Source of the DNA: Chamaecrista fasciculata
Taxonomy: Eukaryota > Streptophyta > Magnoliopsida > Fabales > Fabaceae
NCBI GenBank assembly: GCA_003254925.1
Contig: QANZ01033799.1
Coordinates: 1 to 64,000 of the forward strand
Reading direction: 5' to 3'
Length of the DNA stretch: 64,000 nt
The translations under genes were made by a program, and so were the position numbers. Position 1 is the stretch's first letter; the number at the start of each line of letters is the position of its first letter. Below the pieces are notes generated by a model. It was given only the letters and a program-made list of their open reading frames with translations, did not search any database and was not told the DNA's origin. This document shows, in pieces, positions 58,901 through 64,000 of this stretch.

Positions 58901-61704
58901 TAAGAAACTGGGCATATTCATCGGCGGAAATACAAACAGTATTGGCCATCAGAATAGTTCTCACCAAAGACTCCAAAATGAGAATCAACAAGTCTCAAAA
59001 CTGCCCCCAATCAAACAGCACAAATTCTTGAACAACAAACAAACTGAGGAGGCACCAAACAATAACCTCAAATTAACCAAGTGATGGCTGGACAGCAGAT
59101 TGGAGCACCAAATGCTAAACGCTGAACTGGACAGTCCCAGCAAAACCAAAATGAGGCTTCAACCAATAGAACCAACAAGAATTAGCTGGAACCTCTGGGT
59201 GTTGACCGAAAACCGCCGGAAAAAGCCCTTCGACGGCGGCAGAAGACAGTAGCAGTTGGAACGGAGCTCCACGTGTACTCACGCACCGGCCCGTGAGATC
59301 TGTGCAGAAACTTCGAAAGGCGCGTGTGAGTCACACGCGCCGACCTAGGTTGCCGGAATCTAGGGTTTTGCCGGTCGGAGGACGGCGAAGCTGACTGTGC
59401 CGGCGGTGAGGGAGGATGACCACTTTCAAAATTAATCCAAACTTTACAAACCTAAACGGTCACTGTACAGTGACGGTGACCCAGAAAAAAGAAACATCTG
59501 AAAGAACCCTAACCCTCGAAATTGGAGAGCTCTGATACCATGTTAACTTCTAAGACTATAATAGGGAATTTCTAATGTCTTATTCACATAGAAACAAATG
59601 ATATATATATACAAGGCTAAGGCTTACTATATTAAATACATCTCAACTACCTATATTAACTCAACTATCAACTACTTATTTAACTCATAACAGTTTTTAA
59701 CAACACAAAGATGCAACTAAGTGAGCTTAATCACTGAAAAATGATTAAAGATTATTCTTATGTACAACACTTGGGTTCTTGAAGATTCACTTTCAATATG
59801 CAAGGATTCCCGTCTCCAATGTGCAAGTTACATGGATGGATCTAATAGAAGCAATTAAAATGCTATTTCAAGTCAGTGGCCCTAAACTATAAATTTTGAC
59901 AGAGGTACTCACCACAAGTGATCTTTTTGTTATCATTTGCATAAACCTTCACAAGTTCTCCCTACAAATAAAAAATGTACATGATTTAGTAGACAGGAAG
60001 GAAATGGTAACCATAACTAAAATATCCAGACACTTAACTCACTTCAAAAAGTACATTTTACCTTGAGAATTTAGTTTTTGCTTCTCTTTAGTTATCTAAT
60101 GAGGAAGTTTAATAACTGATTAACACTACATATACAAGCCAGACTTGAATATGCATTCAATTCTCAAAATGAAATAGTACTTCGAATCATCACACCTCTA
60201 ATACTACTCGTAGATTCAATTATGTATAAGTAAAGAAAAAAGCGTCAAAGCAAAATTAGCTTTCCCCTTACTAGTCAATTGCTTTTTTATTTAAATTCAA
60301 TAGCAAAACTAATTTAACATTGAAGACTAAAGAGAGCTAAGTACTACTTTGATTGAAGCATTCTTTTGAGAAATTTTTAAATAGTCTTCATAATCATTCC
60401 GATACAGATGATAGTTTTCAATTTCTTGCTTATTCTATTTCACTTTAATTATTTGGAGGCAACAATATAGTTTTTCACTTTAAAAGCAATAATTATCATA
60501 ATATATTTATAAAAAATAAAATAAGTCAAACGATTAAAAAAAATTGCAGGTCAATTTTTTTTAACTCTTAATAAATGAATTGAGTCATATGACCCTTTAA
60601 AATAGTTTTATCCGACAGTAAATAATTATATGGGTCATAAATGAACCATCTATTGTTTACCCCACCCAATCCCAATCATTAGGTAGCCCTAGTAATTCCA
60701 ACCATAACAAGACAATAAGTCCACTTAAACATAACTTAATAGCCAATAAACCAAACAATTTTCAGCATTCAGGCCTTGTAATGTAGATTCACTTGATTAT
60801 CTTTTTTACTATAAAACACATTAGACTAGAGCTGGCAATTGAGGAAAAATACCTTGCGCTTCCTATCATCCAGAGGTTGTACTTCAATGGCAAGGTAAGT
60901 ATTAATATCATCGGCAGTGATAAGATAGTTGGGTTGCTTTGCCCCTAAATGTTTTTTGGAGATTTAATTATAGACAATGGTAATTAAGGGAAATAGGAGA
61001 AAGTAATCAGAACAAAAATATTAAAAAAAACAATACCATCAATATAATTAACAGATCCATCTTCCAAATGTCGAATCCACTGGCAGTCCAACAAGAGGGA
61101 GACAAAAGGCAATCAGGAATAATATTTAAGTTAAAATGTCTGCAAAGAAAAATGCTTCAACACAATAAAGTAGCATGAAGCAAGAAAGTAACAGAATTCA
61201 ATCCACAAAGTGATAATATGAACCTCAAAATTACAGCTAGTGGTGCCATTAATAGAGAATCCGCATGCCTGAAGTTCCTTTCCAGGCAAGGCTTCTCCTG
61301 AAATTTGGAGTCCCTCTATAGCCGGTAATAGATCATCATCTGCTGCTGCATAAATATGATGCAGTTATTTATTTATTTTGGATACACTATGTATAAAATT
61401 TTAATTAGCCAAAAGAAATGCTTTGACTAATAAGTGCAGCTAAGGAGGTGATCTATTGTTACCCTCAGAAAATGATGAAGAAGGTTCTTCATAAACTGGT
61501 GGTAGATAAGGATAAGAGGAACTAGGATCTTCAGTGTTTGTCTCATTTGGGTTTCCATTCCCATAAAGGTCATCCACTTCACTGCTGCTCACAGGATCAC
61601 GAAATGTGACCTGCTTATTAGACATTTCGTCTCCATAACGTGCAGGATGAGAATCACCGTGATTAATTACACCTTGGTTGACTATACCAGGGGTTGAAGA
61701 ATTC
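52965..61704 (-). CDS. Ig-PH domain protein resembling SCAB-type actin-binding proteins, 3' exons (partial)
   Basis: Nine consecutive exons on the minus strand, all in phase: 61463-61704, 61224-61345, 61037-61079, 60853-60944, 59913-59961, 54784-54854, 54499-54618, 53494-53594 and 52965-53010. The first is Ser/Pro-rich and disordered (SSEVDDLYG..SSSYPYLPPVYEEPSSSF). Next comes an immunoglobulin-like domain (CGFSINGTTSCNFEWIRHLE, YLITADDINTYLAIEVQPLD, GELVKVYANDNKKITCDPEM). A PH-like domain follows (GYLDIWEPATLAIKKEGYS, VVVSEKFSPSIS, VSEFILICSNGVQHLLRAEN), ending in a helix (SRDTIVLTLRLFIIK). This Ig-PH pair resembles the C-terminus of SCAB1 and related plant proteins; I rely on memory for that, not a search. 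The intron 54,855-59,912 is enlarged by a Copia insertion in the same orientation. N-terminal exons lie beyond 61,704 and the last exon is uncertain. Frames are open, so the gene may still work. Confidence 0.7.
55264..55415 (-). repeat. 3' LTR of Copia element
   Basis: 152 bp, TGTTAACTTC...CATAACA, preceded (minus strand) by the polypurine tract. It differs from the 5' LTR at two A/C positions. Confidence 0.95.
55423..58991 (-). pseudogene. Copia gag-pol remnant: protease, integrase, RT, RNase H
   Basis: Reading leftwards: a short gag-like start (MANTVCISADEYAQFLKYYY, from about 58,949), the protease active site (IDSGATDHMTG), and the integrase zinc finger (CRLGHPS..CESCQFAKHH). The integrase core follows (VHSDVWGPS, VDDYS, NGVAERKNRHL), then reverse transcriptase (LDIKNAFLHGDLQEEVYMEQ, catalytic YVDDIIIT) and RNase H (DADWAGSKADRRSITGY, CDNKAAIHIA). 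Breaks are a one-base deletion just before the protease (about 58,808), the 243 bp solo LTR insertion with four in-frame stops in the integrase core, and a TGA replacing Trp at 56,647-56,649. All parts are otherwise in one frame, as expected of a recent copy. Confidence 0.92.
57929..58166 (-). mobile_element. 238 bp solo LTR nested in Copia integrase
   Basis: Ends TGTTGATTTTTGG and GATTCCCAACA, with an exact ATAAC duplication (57,924-57,928 and 58,167-58,171). Removing the LTR and one duplicate restores the integrase (VTWLYFMKNCSELF). A TATATATA-like tract is present inside. It could be a solo LTR or a very short TRIM relative; orientation is uncertain. Confidence 0.88.
59541..59692 (-). repeat. 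5' LTR of Copia element
   Basis: 152 bp copy next to the tRNA-iMet primer-binding site at 59,529-59,540 and flanked outside by GTTTT. Confidence 0.95.
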
Positions 61705-62880
61705 CTGTGACACAGCCCAATAAACTTGATATACAATGCTCTATCATATGGTCAAAGCAATATTTTCAGAGCAAAAAGAATGCAAATTTTTCATCACTTT
61801 TATACCATGACACATTAGAGTTTCACAAAACTCAAATATTCATGTCTGTACTCTCTAGCTCTAGCATAACTGCACATTTTTCTTTCATAGGAGGAATAGA
61901 TGACATAACAGATGAAGAGAAGATAAAAGTACTCATTAATTATCATTAATGAGAGACCCAAGTGATGCACATGGTTTTAATATTTTTTACTTTATATTTA
62001 GGATTCGTACAACTATCCAAAACATTACATTGATAACATAGTAGGGCATAGCTAAAATATTTATTCTTTAATTTACATAATATGCTCATAATTCTTCAAA
62101 TTTTCGAAAGAACAAGAGCTTTTATTTACCAATATGTAAAATTTTAGATTCATTTATAAACCAAAGTGAAGTTTTTAAATAAAGAATATATTAAGTAGGG
62201 GGGAAAAGTGGTTTTTCAGTTCACAATTTAATAGCAAATTGGCAAAAACTTCACCTTTTTTCAAGGATTACCCATGATCTTCAACTATTTTTTCAACATT
62301 AGAATAGGGGTTTTATAATTAAATTTTATTTGTTCACTAATCATATCTGAGGTAATATGGTATTTCATTCTGTCCTCATTGAAATATGTGAGATAAATGT
62401 CATTTATTTTTAAAATATTCTACCAACCATTAGGTCCAGATTTTTCGGGATGAAGTTTCTTTAAGCTACAATCAAGGATTTGACTAATCCTCACATGGTA
62501 GCAGTCTTTCCCTTCTAGGTAGTCTTGATTGCTCTCAGGGTTTAGGTCCTTTATTGGCCAAATCAGTCTAGGGCTCTGTCACAGGTGCCGACTATTAATT
62601 GTCTGTTGGTCACTGGAAGTCCATTGAAGCAGCAACGGGCCATTTCACATAACTATCTGTCATCCCACATGCCAGTGCTTGAGTTGACTGTCATCACCAT
62701 CACAGAACTGCTCACAACAATCCTAGACTTTGACACAGGGCTGGGTTGCATGTTTGTCTGTATTCCTGTTCATTACAACTCCTTAGTGTGAGTTGGTCTG
62801 AATTCTTTGGTTCTCTGTCTAGTGTTCATTTGTCAGCCTTCTTTTAAATCATATGACTGGAGATTGTAGCATTTGAATTA
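61705..62880. other. Upstream intron or spacer, no gene recognised
   Basis: AT-rich DNA probably belonging to an intron of the SCAB-like gene. The part 62,440-62,880 has mixed GC content and may be the decayed 5' part of the neighbouring Copia fragment, but no domain could be read in it. Confidence 0.4.
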
Positions 62881-64000
62881 TGTATCCCTTGTGTGGGAAA
62901 TTATCAAGTCTGGATTGTAGATGGTTCCTTATCTCGTGTAACTGACATAGGGGAATCTGTCTTATCTGCATCCCTTACTCTTAAATCAGTTCTCTTGGTG
63001 CCAAGTTTGCATCATAATTTATTGTCCATTAGCAAGCTGACACTCAAGGAGGGTGGGTGCCTCATTTTTCCTAGTCTTCTTGTTACTTTCAGGATCTGGA
63101 TCTGGGGAGGATGATAGGTAGTGCTAGAGTCAGTGCAGGACATTACAAGATGGCTTCCAATGAATGCCCTCCAGTTGGGTCATCTACCTGTTTGCAAGTT
63201 GCTGCTAATAAAGAGATATATGGTTACTCCACTATCAATAAGGTCTTCCTAACTTCACGCACCTAGATGGGAATGTTGAACGATACAAAGCTAGGTTGGT
63301 TGTAAGAGTGTTTACACAAACTTATTTGTTGGATTACAAATAAACGTTTGCTTTGGCTTATAAACTTAATATTATTAGAGTTCTATCTCTAACTGAACTT
63401 AGTCTGGAAACTACATCAGCTTAACATCAAGAATGCCTTTTTGAATGGAGACTTGGAAGAAGTTTATATGGAGAATCCTCTCAGTCTCAAGAAGTCGAGT
63501 GATAACAATCTAGTGTGTAAGCTAAATAAGTCTCTTTATGGCTTCAAACAGTCACCGAGGGCCTGGTTTGAGAGATTCACCAAAGCTGTCAAAAAGCAGT
63601 AATATAGTCAAGGGCAATCATATCACAGCTTATTTTTTCAAAAGACTCTCATTTAACAAAATACCTATTCTCATAGTTTATATTAATGATAAAATTGTAA
63701 CGGGGAACTATAATGGTAAGATTGCAAGACTCAAGGAGGTTCAAAATCAGGAATTTGAGGTCAAAGATCTCAGATCCTTGAGAACAAGCAAAGGCATTAA
63801 CATCTCACAATGGAAATATATACTTGACTTATTGAAAGAAACTGGCATTCTAGGATGTAAACCAATTGACACACTCATGGATCCCAACAAAAAGATCAGA
63901 TTGATCAAGCGCAATATCATAGGTTGATTGGAAAATTGATTAATCTGGTACATACAAAATATGATATAAGCTTGTTGTAAGCTTAGCCAGCCAGTTCATG
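62881..64000 (+). pseudogene. Decayed Ty1/Copia pol fragment, plus strand
   Basis: Pieces of Copia polyprotein in order: the region after the protease (DGSLSRVTDIGES, VLLVPSLHHNLLSISKL, 62,930-63,060), then reverse transcriptase (LNIKNAFLNGDLEEVYMENP and CKLNKSLYGFKQSPRAWFER, 63,420-63,600). The polymerase core is altered (YINDKIV in place of YVDD), followed by KYILDLLKETGILGCKPIDT (about 63,815-63,875). The integrase is mostly missing, and several stops and frame changes occur. It continues past the window edge. It is older and of a different lineage from the element at 55-59 kb. Confidence 0.85.

Larger units (their letters stand above)
55264..59692 (-). mobile_element. Young Ty1/Copia retrotransposon in intron of SCAB-like gene
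   Basis: A 4,429 bp element with 152 bp LTRs (TGTTAACTTC to CATAACA) and an exact GTTTT target-site duplication (55,259-55,263 and 59,693-59,697). The LTRs differ at only two positions. The tRNA-iMet primer-binding site TGGTATCAGAGC is at 59,529-59,540, and a polypurine tract (TTGAGGGGGAG) abuts the 3' LTR. It lies in the same orientation as the host gene. Pol is nearly complete but has a one-base deletion, one stop codon and a nested solo LTR, so the copy is not autonomous. The N-terminal gag part is very short. Confidence 0.95.

Overview
The window is nuclear DNA from a eudicot plant; I cannot name the species. It is AT-rich, has spliced genes with GT-AG introns and a plant-specific SKU5-type gene pair, and carries many plant transposable element types: CACTA, L1-type LINE, Copia, LTR elements, hAT, PIF/Harbinger, Stowaway and Mutator-like elements. 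I see no operons, CRISPR arrays, rRNA or tRNA genes.

The dominant structure is a large, uneven inverted duplication. The left arm runs from about 2,862 to 11,795. The right arm starts just upstream of 20,210 and its matches run out to about 54,168. Each arm carries a complete nine-exon gene for a SKU5-like, GPI-anchored cupredoxin-fold protein: copy A on the minus strand at 8,071-11,772 and copy B on the plus strand at 20,210-23,829. Every coding exon has the same length in the two copies, and both reading frames appear intact (588 residues). The genes lie head to head. The 8.4 kb between them is filled with small transposons, several with exact target-site duplications. Homology between the arms stops within a few tens of bases upstream of the two ATGs, so the copies have unrelated promoters and leaders.

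Downstream of the genes both arms contain a dispersed non-coding repeat (unit A in the left arm; units B, C, D and E in the right arm). The right arm is swollen by a 5'-truncated LINE at 26,944-40,025, which is itself split by a 2.1 kb solo LTR and by a 5.6 kb LTR element with no gag or pol. Further insertions are a long-terminal-inverted-repeat element at 45.6-47.4 kb and two MITEs in unit C. The left arm is compact and has lost about 1.9 kb relative to the right arm at one visible junction near 3,060.

The right-hand part (52.9-61.7 kb, minus strand) holds the 3' half of a second host gene. It encodes an immunoglobulin-like plus pleckstrin-homology-like module resembling the C-terminus of plant SCAB-type actin-binding proteins. 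One of its introns carries a young Copia element (55,264-59,692) with nearly identical 152 bp LTRs, itself hit by a 238 bp solo LTR. The left window edge is the degenerate 3' end of a CACTA-type gene, and the right edge is a decayed Copia fragment. I found no convincing new defence or metabolic system. The novelty lies in the architecture: a duplicated SKU5 gene pair with swapped promoters, and a well dated set of nested insertions.
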